Shown: positions 45,767 through 57,597 of the stretch, piece by piece
How the letters are laid out: each line of letters starts with the position of its first letter
Numbering within the stretch: position 1 is the stretch's first letter
Assembly (NCBI GenBank): GCA_951804985.1
Contig: OX638133.1
Coordinates: 28,426,963 to 28,490,962 of the forward strand
Source: Dryomyza anilis
Lineage: Eukaryota > Arthropoda > Insecta > Diptera > Dryomyzidae
DNA length: 64,000 nucleotides
Direction of reading: 5' to 3'
Program-made: the position numbers and the translations under genes
Notes under the pieces: generated by a model
The model's input: the letters and a program-made list of their open reading frames with translations, nothing else
The model's database searches: none
Told to the model about the DNA's origin: nothing

Positions 45767-46702
45767 AAGAGGTTATATACCTCTAATTATGTACTTTATA
45801 TATTAAATAAAAATAAATTTATTGTTTCATATGTGATAATTCATAAAGTTATATAACAAAATAAACTGTTATAAGTAATAACGCAAAATATCCATATTAT
45901 ATAGATAACCCTTAAGAAATAAGTATTATTTGGAGGTCTATAGATAAAAATATTCTTATCAATTGAGTGGCAAAGATAACTACTGTATAAAGGTACTTTT
46001 CAACTAATTTTAATATATTTTAATTTTATTTTAACTCTATTTTAACTTTATTCTATCCATAATAAGATTTAAATCTCGGTAAAAAATTTTTGTTTTTTTA
46101 ACAATATATATTTTTTTTAAGTGTATCATATGGCATTCCCAACTTTATTTTATTTTTGTTTTGTTTACATATCATTTGAACAAACTTACTTATATATCTT
46201 ATCAAATATTAATAACTTTAATAAAAGCTTTACAAATAAAAATATACAAAAAAACAAACATTATGTGATGTATAGCTTTTTTTATTTGTTGTTGTTGTTG
46301 CTATATATGTTGAACGTGGTTTGTGCTGATAACAATTACAGACAGAGAAGGCGATCTATAATTTTAATAACTTCATTTTACTAAAATGTTGATTTTTTAA
46401 AAATGTAAATGATTTTTTTTATGATTAAAAAAAAAATTAGCATCTCGTTATCCTAGTAAAAATAGTACTAAGATCATGATCAGTAATTGATCTTTGCATA
46501 TTTGACTTATCATACATAGTCCGACCAATTACACGACAAACATGATCTGGTCATTTCTTCCCTAATACGGTCGAAAAAATTGTCGGAACTAAAGAAACAT
46601 GGAGGCTAAACTGACACTAATCTTAATACTTCTATTGTCACAAAATAACTTTTATTTATTCATGAAGAATATTTGTAAATATGAACCGAAAGGAAAAACT
46701 AA
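45767..46702. other. AT-rich intron/spacer, no gene seen
   Basis: No supported gene or repeat. The short plus-strand frame at 46121-46384 is low-complexity. Confidence 0.4.
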
Positions 46703-47347
46703 TCTATATATATATAAAACTCATTTTCACCTCCCATAGAACCAAAAAATTCAGTACGCTATATCTAAACCCTAATGTTATCGAATTTAACTAAATTTTA
46801 AATTTAGATGTTACTCATATTACTTAATGTCACCATACCAAACTCATCACACCAAAACTTACCAAATTAAAATTCACCACATCAAAAATAAATATGAATC
46901 CTCTGCACGGGTTTCGTTAAGATTTGGAATATATATCTCGGTGAGATGGTGAACTGAGCGGGCTTCTCCTATATACCGCCACAATGAAACTCACCACACT
47001 AAAATTCAGCACACCTAAACTCACCACACCGAAATTCACCACACTAAAACTCAGCATACTAAAACTCAGCGCAGTAAAACTCAGCACACTAAAACTCACC
47101 ACACTAGAACATCTACAGGAAAAAACTCTACGGGGAAGAATACTACCGGATAGAAATCTACAGGAAAGCGTTCTACGGGTTGAATATTTTTGTTTTGGTT
47201 ACTACATTTATAACACCAACAAAAAACGTTCACAGCGAAGCACGGGTCCCTGTTATAAATAATAAAAACGTTCTTTATATTAATTAAATTACTCCATATT
47301 CATGCATTCACAAAATCTTTGCACGAATCGAGCACGGGTCCAGCTAG
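46703..47347 (+). mobile_element. Non-autonomous Helitron-like element, TC...CTAG
   Basis: The 5' end TCTATATATATATAAAA follows an A (46702), and the 3' end CTAG (47344-47347) precedes a T, the canonical Helitron A|T insertion pattern. The 3' subterminal GCACGAATCGAGC is a decayed hairpin (perfect versions at 35937 and 36139). The interior holds ACTCACCACACTAAA minisatellite units (46983-47108), then TTTTGGTTACTACATTTATA and GCGAAGCACGGGTCCCTG. It is 645 bp and non-coding. Confidence 0.7.
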
Positions 47348-47449
47348 TATAAAATAAACATAATCGACTCTAGCATAATACTACTCGATTCTATTTATGA
47401 CAACCTCTATTATTTAATATACCTCTATTATTTAACTAGTTAGATCCTT

Positions 47450-47665
47450 TAGGTCTGAAGATCTTAGGCCGAGCTCCATCAACATTTGAGCAGTGCGTGT
47501 TGTATTCAAAGTGGTGGGACCTACCGTTTAATGCAATGGACCTAAACGCTACGCATAGTCGAGGAATCGAACTCGGGACCTTGCTTAGTACAACACACCA
47601 TCGATTTTTCGGAATGTAGTCCAACGCACTAGCAAATCGAGAACTAACCACCAATGCTACCTATT
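47450..47665 (-). mobile_element. Diverged tRNA-derived SINE relic
   Basis: The minus strand retains the tail region (GGCCGAGCTC, GTGGTGGGACCTACCGTTTA reading plus) and the head remnant GTCCAACGCACTAG near 47620. It has the same order as the full copies but is much decayed. Confidence 0.6.
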
Positions 47666-47996
47666 AAATTTAATTGCCTCGATTATATTTATGTTAGTTA
47701 CATAATATATCTCTATAATTTATTTTGATTGGTTGGAAATAATATCTTCGAATTAATCGGAAAGGTATTTCTTCACTTATAGGCTTTTTTTTTTAAATCA
47801 AGCAGTATGTTTCAACGTTAAGAATTTAGTTTCTGTAAATCAAGTAGAAAATATAAAATTGTATATGCTCTAAAATATTTTTGCTAATTATGAAGTACAT
47901 TTAATGCTTCTTGAATTTTAGAAGTTCAGTAGTTTCCGTTTGTCAATAAATAATAAATTTCTCGGTATTGTTGCCCAATGTATAATATTTTTCAGA

Positions 47997-48078
47997 CGCC
48001 TCTGCTCAAGAAACCACCGAGTCAAGACCCTTAGTGCCGCCACTTCCAACCAATCTGACTCATGCTTTGTTGTGTACG
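47997..48078 (+). CDS. Candidate cassette exon, unproven
   Basis: After an acceptor-like TATAATATTTTTCAG the plus strand reads, in phase 1, ASAQETTESRPLVPPLPTNL and then THALL, before a weak donor T|GTACGA that would end in phase 1. Read from the exon at 22040-22076 it would give the join KDLN-D-ASAQETTES. Composition is protein-like, but the donor is poor and a stop follows 12 bases later. It could be chance. Confidence 0.3.
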
Positions 48079-48335
48079 AAGCACGTTTAGCTTCGCTTTT
48101 TGTCAAGACATGAAAAATAATTGAAATTAGTTCAAGTTATGCGTTGTGTCATTAAAGTTCACAGGAATTTGTTGCATTTATTGTGTAACATGCAATGTAT
48201 TTAAATGAATTATTGAATTGAATAAAATATAAGCAACTAAAAGATCGAAAAATATATATTGAATAAAATAAAAAAGCATTTTTTGTGCATTGTGTGTGGT
48301 GTGCAAAGTGACACGTAGTAAATAAAACGTACAAA

Positions 48336-48429
48336 ATGTATACAAAGGAGTTGATGAATCACATTGCGGAGTACTTGCGGAATATAATTCAGCTGCAGGT
48401 CTTGGATACGGCCAAAGGAAAAGACGCAG
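48336..48429 (+). CDS. ATG exon, alternative first exon of an unrecognised gene
   Basis: The ATG (context ACAAAATG) opens 31 codons: MYTKELMNHIAEYLRNIIQL, then QVLDTAKGKDA, then one base and donor G|GTAGGC. Codon use and composition are protein-like in a sea of AT-rich DNA. No polypyrimidine-AG precedes the ATG, so it reads as a first exon. It ends in phase 1 like the exon at 22040-22076. I do not recognise the protein. Confidence 0.55.
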
Positions 48430-49616
48430 GTAGGCAGGCAGCGAATTGGAGAGGAGACCTATATGAAAAATGCATCAATGACTAATAAAAGGAAAACATT
48501 CATTATACAGTAAAAACTGTGGTTGCAAAAACGTTTTTTTTTTATAGGTTTTTAAAGTGTGTTTTGTGCACGCAAAGAAAAATGATGTTTGTTCCATGAA
48601 TTTAGAAATAAAAGTATTATAGAAGTATTTAAAATATGAATGCTAAGATTTCAACAATCATTCTTAGACATTCGCAATGAATGTGTTACGTTAGTAATTA
48701 TTTCTAAAATACATAAAATTCTAAAAAAATCGAAACCTAATCGACTAACGGTTTTGTTTACGGTGTAGATTTATATATTAATATTATGTTTGGCCCTTAT
48801 TTTGAATGCCATATTTTAAATAATCAGAAAATCCAATTATTTTAGTCACAAAATAACTAAAAACAAATATGCTAAATATTTGAATATTAATTTTAATAAA
48901 TGCGGATAAATAAATAGTTTTATCAATATTTTTGAAAAAATTTAATTTTATATTATTTGTTTTTATACCTACTTTTTTGAAAACCCTTTGAAAACTGAAA
49001 CCGTTTATATCGATTTATATCTGATTTTGGTATAACGTTTTCGGTTCGAAAAATGTTATGGGTTTTAACGGTTGTCTATTTCTTTTACTTTTACTTTTTT
49101 CAATTTCTATTTTCTGTTTTTTTTTTTTGTTTTGCCATTACTTTAAAATGTCTCTTTCACTAATAAGAAAATGCTGTTTTCTTCGAATATTCTTATCAGT
49201 TTTCTGATACTTGCATTAATTGTCAAATTGCGTCGCATTTATTTTTTGCGATAAGTATTGAAAAATATCATAAAATTGGCATAACTAAATTATACTGCAA
49301 ATCGAACATATAAAACGAAATATATATTGGTTTAATCAGTATTATTAGACAAAATTTAATAATTTGCACTTCAGTAAAAATACATTTCAGTAAAAATATA
49401 TATTGAATATAAAAAAATTGTTTTATATTTAATCAAAAAAAGTTGTTAAACTCAATTTTGACAGAACAGAATTTTAAAATGTTCAAAATTTAACAGCTGC
49501 ACAATGAAAAATGCTTGCAAACTACAAATATTAATGAAAAAACATAATTTAAATGTCGGAAAAAGTTTTTTTTACCCAATAATTTTTTTTTTCAATGAAC
49601 GTCCCATACATTATAA
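48430..49616. other. Downstream intron, AT-rich
   Basis: No further exon was recognised. Confidence 0.4.
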
Positions 49617-49957
49617 CGGGTTTTTCAATAAGAGCGCTACAAAAGTTTTTTTCAACGGTTTTTCAACAGGGACGCTACAAAAGTAGAGCGAGAGAGACAG
49701 CAAATGACGCCATATTTCTTGCCGCTCTTTTGACATTTCTCTTCGGTAAGGTTTGCCATTTTATGATGGAAAGATATACAAGCCAATAACGAGTCGAAAT
49801 TATTAAAATTTACTACCGAAATTCGAATTCGTATCTCTTTCGATCAAGCAATGGCAAACCTTACTGAAGAGAAATGTCAAAAGAGCGGCAAGAATTATGG
49901 CGTCGTTTGCTGTCCCTGTCGCTCTACTTTTGTAGCGTCCCTGTTGAAAAATCCTTT
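49617..49957. mobile_element. rosa-derived foldback MITE, copy 2
   Basis: It has the same architecture as 38679-39020, including the extra outer end GGGTTTTTCAATAAGAGCGC, the transposase start ATGGAAAGATATAC near 49764, and the identical inner junction CCGAAATTCGAATTCGTAT. The arms are slightly more diverged in this copy. Confidence 0.85.
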
Positions 49958-50036
49958 ATCATAATAATTGTAATATTGGATCAATCCGCCTGACGTACAT
50001 TATGTTTTCTTCTACTAGTCAACACGATTTTGCCTA

Positions 50037-50741
50037 CACTCAAAATAAAAAGTCTGTAACAGTAGCAAAAAAGGTTGCTAATATAGCAAAAATGTTTGCT
50101 GAAAAGAGAAAAGCGCCGGATTTCACTGAAACAGCAAATGAAAGTTTGCTGTTTAAGCAAACTTTTTTTTTTACGTTTTTAGAGACGTTATTAGAGAAGA
50201 CAATTTTTGCTGTTTTAACTAATTTTTTGCTGTTAACTCCAATTTATAAAAATGAAAATAAACATTTTTTTTGGATTTTAATATTTTTTTTGTATTTATA
50301 TATAGTTAATTTTTTTTATATATTATTTATTTATTTTTTATCTTATACATACACTTATTTTATTTTTACCTTTCCCTTCATTTTTTTTTATTTTACCTTC
50401 TACCTTTATTTCACTCTTGCATGCGTGCACTTAGAAAACAGAATGTTTTCTTTCGTTTTCTTAGTGTGCATTATCATTACGTAGAAGAAATATCTGTTTT
50501 AAATAAAAATGTTTTCGAATAAGAGTCTACGAATTATAGACGTATTAGCTGCAGCGTCGCTTGACTATGGTGCCATCTATTGCATGCTAGCTACACTAGC
50601 GATATGCACACCAGTGACACTAGCACGATCTTGGGCACTAGCAAAACTAAGATTCCTAGCGAAGAGTCCGCTATTGCAAAAAAAGTATGCTGTAAATGCA
50701 ATTTAAAGTTTGCTAAAATTTTGGACTTTTTATTTTGAGTG
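50037..50741. mobile_element. 705-bp MITE with perfect 18-bp inverted repeats and TA flanks
   Basis: CACTCAAAATAAAAAGTC at the left is exactly inverted at the right, with TA on both sides (50035-50036 and 50742-50743). Subterminal regions repeat AGCAAA/TTTGCT motifs. An open stretch at 50002-50484 crosses the left end and is Phe/Leu low-complexity, so it is not a gene. Confidence 0.82.
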
Positions 50742-51346
50742 TATGGAAATCTGTATTTCAATTATATATAATTCGCGGTTGCTGAATTTGACTGCATACT
50801 CAGATTTTTTCCCATTACGTAAAATTTTTAAGAAAATTGGAATCGACATTTTTGTCTTTTTCAGACACTTTTTAGAATAACACATCTTTTTTTCCGAAAA
50901 AAAAACTTTAAATGCTATTTTTTTTAATTGTCAACAATAATTTTAATATACTAATGAATGCTAATATTTCTATTACGATATTTGTATTTAGGATATTTGT
51001 AAATACTCAGAAAATTATAATTTTGTTAAGGTTTTTTGAATAATTTTTTTTTTTAGTATTTAAGTTCTCATGATAAACAAGAAAATTATTTATGGTTATA
51101 CGGAGTATAGACCAAAGTAACGATCAAAATTACTAACTTCTTGAAATCACTTTTTTTTTTTAAAATATACATGCAGAGATTTGAACCTTTGTTATGGGAA
51201 ATTTCGTTTCCAAACATTATTCTCTGAGAGTTCACAGTCGTTACTATTACCATGCTCTTTACAATAATAGATGATTGCCACAATTATAGTATAGTATTTT
51301 CAATTATATTTCAACAATAATAAGGTCGATATTATCATATTATAGA

Positions 51347-51954
51347 ACACACACAGAAAAAAACTGTTGAAATCCGACAGTTATCCGACAACTGACACTA
51401 AACCCGGTCGTTTTTTGATCAAAACTGTTCTTAAACTGTTACTTTAATAAAAAAATTAACGAAGATATTTGAAATATTTGTCAAATTCTAGACAAGAAAG
51501 ACAAGATCTGCCCTTTGAACAATGTGCGAGGTTTCCAGATGCAACGTCAATTAATCAGGTTGCAGTCTTTATCAGAGCGGATAGATGAACGTGTCAAAAT
51601 AAGCGCTCACACTTTAAATATAAAATATCTGCAAATATCTTAAAAAAAATGCTTTTATATACTTTATAATACCATTGTTTTAATACTTTGAAATTAGGGG
51701 AAAATATTGAAAAGTAGGATGCTTTGAAATGCTAAAAGGTCAAACCAACAGTAGTTAATTGTCATTATGGAATCGACAGTAACTTTTGTATGATCGAAAG
51801 TTAAAACTGTTATCTGTATTTTTGACATTAAGGCTAAATGACAATTTCTACTGTCTTTCTAACCCTTTTTTAACAGTAACATACTGCGGGCTCCATTTCA
51901 GCACTAAAAAGTGTCGAAAAACCGCCTCAAACGACAGTTTTTTTCTGTGTGTGT
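51347..51954. mobile_element. 608-bp MITE with ACACACACAGAAAAAAACTG ends
   Basis: The two ends are perfect inverted repeats for 21 bases, flanked by AGA on both sides (51344-51346 and 51955-51957). The interior repeats ACAGTTTTAAC/AAAACTGTT motifs. It is non-coding. Confidence 0.72.
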
Positions 51955-52063
51955 AGATAATTTATTATAATATCATTGTCTTTCTGAAAAACCAAAATAT
52001 GGTTAATAAAAACAATGTTATGATTATGATAAAGACTGCCACGAGCAAAATGTGGTCAATACC

Positions 52064-52775
52064 AATCATATCATGATATTGACTGATCATAATATATATT
52101 ATTATTATTTACAACCATATGATTCTCAGTTAACCATATTAATGTTGTCTGACATGGTACTACGGTCACTGAGGACCATGGTATGGTTGTAGTAAATCGT
52201 ACTATTGTCACTGAGGATCATATTAAAATTGATAATATTGTCATTGAGGATCATATTGAACATAGTATTTGAATGCCTACAACCATAAAACCAATCATAG
52301 TATGATGCCCAATCATATCATGATATTGACTGATCATAATATGTAATATTATTATTTACAACCATATGAATCTCAGTTAACCATATTATTGTTGTATGAC
52401 ATGGTACTACGGTCACTGATGACCATGGTATGGTTGTAGTAAATCGTACTATTGTCACTGAGGATCATATTAAACATAGTATTTGAATGCCTACAACCAT
52501 AAAACCAATCATAGTATGATGTCAATCATATCATGATATTGACTGATCATAATATGTAATATTATTATTTACAACCATATGAATCTCAGTTAACCATATT
52601 ATTGTTGTATGACATGGTACTACAGTCACTGATGACCATGGTATGGTTGTAGTAAATCGTTCTATTGTCACTGAGGATCATATTAAAATTGATAATATTG
52701 TAATTGAGGATCATATTAAACATAGTATTTGAATGCCTACAACCATAAAACCAATCATAGTATGATGCCCTTTAA
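52064..52775 (+). repeat. Three tandem units of 213-250 bp
   Basis: AATCATATCATGATATTGAC starts units at 52064, 52311 and 52524. All contain GGTACTACRGTCACTGAKGA, GACCATGGTATGGTTGTAGT and GTATTTGAATGCCTACAACC. The middle unit lacks a 33-bp segment. It lies just right of the MITE at 51347-51954 and is non-coding. Confidence 0.8.
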
Positions 52776-52862
52776 ATATGCTCACCACAACTATATTTTT
52801 TCTCTGCGTGTATAAACAAAAGCTTAACTATTCGAATTTTAAGTTCAAAGCACTGAAATAAT

Positions 52863-53083
52863 AATAGTAGTTTGGCGCAATCGCTCGAAAAAAACCTAGG
52901 GCCATAAGCCGAGTTTCCTTACCATTTGAATTGTGCGCATTATATTTATACCCTACACCTATGAGGTACAGGGTATATTAACTTTGTGCATATATTGTAA
53001 CGCCCCTTAGGAGGCGTGTCCGGTATGGAAAAGTATATATATTCTTGATCAGCATCACTACCCGAGTTCGTTTAGCCATGTCC

Positions 53084-53127
<44 letters not shown>

Positions 53128-54030
53128 TGCTGTCCGAATACAGAATAACTTGAGAAATACTGATCAGAATGCGATGAAATTTCGTCTCAATATATTTTAG
53201 CCAAAAGTAGGAACTGAGTTTGAAAATGAGCAAAATCGGTCAACGGACACGCCCACCTCCCATACAAGTCACTTTTATATAACTCTTTCGAAACTAATAT
53301 TTCGAAAAGTATTCAAGGTATAGTTATAAAATTTAACACGTATTGTTAGAATTTACCTAAAAATATGTGGTCCAAAAATGGGCGTGATCCGCCTACTTTT
53401 TTTTTTCATTATTTCCCTGGTTTTCATAGTGAAAATTTGATCCATAAATTATTAAAATCAAATCTATGAAATATTAGCCTTTCAAAATTTTAAATATAGG
53501 CGTGGTCCGCCCAATTATATTTTTTCAAATTTTTTTTTTAGTTTTTTATACTTTATATAAATTTTTTAATTTATGGGGATATAAGACGTAAATTTCTGAT
53601 ATATGAATAATATTATGAGGGTGGGGAGGTTCAGCATAATTAAAAATTTTAAATTAAGGTATACAATTAAATATTCCTCATTAATATCTCTACCAAAGGT
53701 GTAGGGTATTCCATAGTCGGGCCCGACCGACTATAAAAATCCGCCCCATGTGACCGAACTTACCCATGTGACCTAACTTTCCCAACTCGTTTGTACTTAA
53801 ATGGTGGGACCTACAGTTTATGCTGAATTTGAACGGAGAGAGTGAGAGACATGTTCAAAACAACGTGTTATATTCGGAGGTTTGCCTTTGGAGATTTTAC
53901 CCTCAGACGTTTATCTTCCGAGAGGTAATATTTTTTTTATATTTTGTCAGTGTTCTACTGGGATTTTAGTGTGGGCTATAGATACTTTCGGTACGTAGTT
54001 CAACACACAAAAGAGCCACAACCTCTAGAT
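52863..54030 (-). mobile_element. SINE relic split by DINE-1 copy C
   Basis: The tail half (52863-52948: AATAATAATAGTAGTTTGGC, then GCCGAGTTTCC and ACCATTTGAATTGTGCGC) and the other half (53791 onward: TTGTACTTAAATGGTGGGAC, then CCTACAGTTTATGC) are adjacent in intact SINEs. Between them lies a DINE-1 element. The tRNA head is diverged and fades near 54030. Confidence 0.72.
52949..53790 (+). mobile_element. DINE-1/mini-me-like Helentron copy C
   Basis: It starts ATACCCTACACCTATGAGG, followed by GGTATGGAAAAGTATATATA, the core TTCTTGATCAGCATCAC, then a long (GTCT)n/GTCC tract (53081-53125), ACGCCCACCTCCCATACAAG, and at the 3' side GTAGGGTATTCC and the hairpin ATAGTCGGGCCCGACCGACTAT, ending CCCAACTCGT. 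It is a different subfamily from copies A and B, with a GGCGTGGTCCGCC-type body. Confidence 0.82.
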
Positions 54031-56902
54031 ATTAATTACCATAACTTTCCGGTAGATCACACTTCGTAATATGGTGAATAACCGTTCCTTCTATATTTTA
54101 AAAGTATGATTAACTATTCATGTTTTAAGAAGTTCACTGATATAAAACAGTCTATATAAATTTACAAATAAGGTCATATTATAAAAGGAGGACAGCATAT
54201 TTAGAGTTATTTTATTTGTTATTATCAAATCAAAACTAAGAAATTTAAATTGACAGCAAATGTCAAAATTTTATATAATATGTATTCAGCACAAAAGAGA
54301 ACCGTTAGCCACATTTAAGCGGCTTTATAGCCTAAGTCGTATTATTACTGTTGTTTAGCTATTATTATAGAAGATGAGGCAAAAATAAACGTAGATCGAT
54401 CGATGGATAGCAGAATTTGTTAATCGCAAACGATAACATTGTTGCGTTATTATAATTTTTTTTTATTTTTATTATTTGCCATTCTTAATGAAACCAGTTC
54501 TAATTTGCGCACAGTTGGTATTTTTTTTTTTTGCTATTTTTGATTCTTTTTTGAACACTTGCAAATTGTACTCAATTGAATTTTTATTTATTTCTGTTAT
54601 ACGTTAGTTTGTGATTTTTTTAAGACCTTACATACTACATAGTGATTTGTTCCAATTTCTGCTAAAACTAGCAAACTGGGTTAAATCCAAACAAATCACA
54701 ACACATATCTATTTCTCCTCTAACACTTGTGTTTACACTAAGTGTTGTGGGTTGTTTGATTTTTTTTTTTTCAATTTTTGTTTTTAGAATTCTTTTGATT
54801 TCACTCGTGTTTGTGGTTTACACACGTTTTTATTTAGTTAACTATGCGATGAATTGTTGTTAATTGATTTAAGTTGTTGCCTCATTGCTGAAAATTTCCG
54901 CCAAACAAATGGGCCAACAATAACAACAACTCTTTGCCAATTCTCACACACAAACAGCAACTATTAAGTGTTTTTGATGTTAAAATTAACAAGTGTTGTA
55001 TGGGTTTTTTTTTTTGATGTTTTTTTGTTTGTGATTCCGAGTAGCCTAAATTTGGGTATATTCAAAATTATAGTGGATTTTATAAAATTACAGAACCACT
55101 GGAGTGGAAATTTGGTTTAGGACAAAATGAAATTCAAATAAGGTAACAATGAGGCTTTCTTCCACATCATTTCATGATTCAAAACGTGACTATTTGATGT
55201 GTATATGCTGATCAGGCTTCCTGATCTTACCCTATATCTAAACTTATTTCATTCGAGGTATATTCAAATTCTATTATTTTTTTTTACATTTTATTCGGTG
55301 CACGGATAGAAAAGATTTGTTTGAATATGTTTGAATGTAATTATAACGTAATTCGAAATCACCATATAAATATTAGGAGTAAAATCTGATTACATTATAA
55401 TTGAATTGTATAATTATTTTGTTCAGATTGAAATATTATTATACGATATTTAAACATAAATTGCTTTAATTGCGGTTTTACATGAATTTACTATATTATA
55501 TATTAGTTTACATGTAAATAAAATGTTTTTCACATTCAAACATATATATGTATGCAAGAACGCCAAAAACTATTCATTCTGAACATAAATATGTTTGAGC
55601 GAAAACAAAAATATGTTTGGCTATTATTATAATAATGTTTGGCAATGAAATAATACTTTTGTTTGCATAAAGCTCCAAAGATATATGTAATGCCTGCAAA
55701 ATTATGTTGGGGGAGCCCAACTGTTACCGGTTTTGTGGTAGTTGTTGTGAGATATATTATCTTTGAAATGCAAAAATGTTCATTCGATGTATATTTTTTG
55801 CTGTTACAATTATGGAACATTCCAAAAAAAAAAATGTTTTTAACCGAAATCTCATCATTCAGATAAATCTAAAAGAATTCAATTGCATTTTATTTTCTAA
55901 AAATAATATCGATCGAAAATGAATCCGTTTACAATATTTTCAAAATTTGTTCCTATTTTAGCAATCAGGGCAATACTGATTATTAAAAGTTTATACACAA
56001 ATCATCCATCAACACCTACACAAATTTCACAAAAGACGTGTGTGTCAAATCTATGTCACTGCCATTTTCAATAAATGTTATCATAACATGCTGTATGTCA
56101 TGTCTCTCTTTATTTTGTTTGTTCTCCTTCATTTACGCCGTCGTAACATTCTTTTGACACTTTGCGACATTTTACTTTTTGCAATACAACACGCATTTCT
56201 TTTGTTGCTATTTTATTTTGTAGTTCTTTTTTTTTCTTATATTTATGCCCTAACCTAAATACGCGATGCTGCCACCAGTGCCAGTGCTGCCAAACAAGGC
56301 TGTTAGTTAACAAGAAACAAGCAACTAATGTAGCTCAAATTGTTCGTAACGAACGAGCGAAAACGCATTCGCATTGAATGAAACTAGTTGCGTGGAAGTG
56401 TGAAAACATGTTGCGAGGTGGCGGCGGCGGCAGCAGAGAGAGAGGAAACATGTTGCAAGTGCAATTGACTGCATTGTAATACGATGCAGTAGTTTCTGCG
56501 TGCGTGAGCAGCAACACAAATGACATGTCTAACAACATCTTTGCCACCCCAACCCACATCTCTTTTCAGAATTATATTCACCACCCATTTTATAGTACTT
56601 TTACCTATGCCTTTTGTGTACGAATGTTGCAGTGACACCATTTTACTGGCGCTCTTGTTTTGGGTTTTCAGACCCTACAATTATATATTACTATAATTAC
56701 TCAGAGAGCCTACTTGCAAAGGTTTAGTATGTAATATAAAAAATTTAATTTCTTTTTTTCATACTTTCTAAAATCCCATTGTAAACCGTTTATATCGATT
56801 TTGGATATCGTATAAAATCCTTTTTTTTAAATCTAATGTTGTAAAATATATAAAAACCATAGATCAATCCGACCCCAAACAAATTTCTTGATACATAAAA
56901 CA
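54031..56902. other. Intron/spacer, T-rich runs and one mixed-composition patch
   Basis: T-runs and TTGTTGTT stretches fill 54430-55050. The patch at 56270-56650 is less AT-rich (GAGGTGGCGGCGGCGGCAGC near 56415) and could be regulatory. No exon with both splice sites was found. Confidence 0.4.
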
Positions 56903-56910
56903 CCCACGAG

Positions 56911-57589
56911 CAGTGTTCACACTTTTCGCCAATGCAAATGGAGTAGATTTGGAAAATTTGGAGCGTAGAAATGAGTAAAAAGAAGTAGAATTGCAAATAT
57001 AGCAAAATGGAGTTGATTTAATGTAAGAGAAGTAGAAAATTGAATAAAAGAGTAAATTTGATGAATAGGGAATAGAAATATACATTATTTATTTTATATA
57101 AATTAATAGATATGTCAATATGTAACATTTTTATTAATTCCTGATTTTATGGATTTTCTATAATACTGATGTTTACAGGGTGGTACGGTCTGGAGTTGGG
57201 GTATATCTGGAATCTGGAACACTGATGATACACACAATGATATACATGTTGTTTTCAAATTTTACCTTAATAAAGTTGATATAAACTTATATTAAATTAT
57301 AAATTCTACAATTTTATGACCAGAGCAAAAATATTGCATTTATTTTACAGATAATCGATCATAGTTATTAGAAAAATAATAATATTGACATTTTATTTGG
57401 GGCCCTAAGAAAATTTTCTCATCAAATTAAAACAAAAGTAAGCAATTTTTGTGAAGGGAGTAGATTTCAGTAAAAGAGGGTAGAAAATTATGAGAAGGGA
57501 GTAGAAAATACCGCAGTAGAGGAGTATATTTAAAAATTACAAATGAAATGAAGTAGATCTACTCCGATCGGAGAATAATGAGAACACTG
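56911..57589. mobile_element. hAT MITE with perfect 8-bp duplication, copy 1
   Basis: The ends are CAGTGTTC and GAACACTG. The flanks CCCACGAG at 56903-56910 and 57590-57597 are identical. The interior carries many GGAGTAGA-type repeats (GTAGATTTGGAAAATTTGG, GTAGATCTACTCCG). It is 679 bp, non-coding, and matches the copy at 61137-61746. Confidence 0.9.
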
Positions 57590-57597
57590 CCCACGAG

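Noticed and set aside
47918..48106. Minus-strand frame of 62 codons
   Set aside because: It starts at a non-ATG codon and overlaps a plus-strand candidate exon that reads more plausibly; neither is proven.
50002..50484. A 160-codon plus-strand frame
   Set aside because: It crosses the left end of a MITE and its second half is Phe/Tyr/Leu low-complexity.
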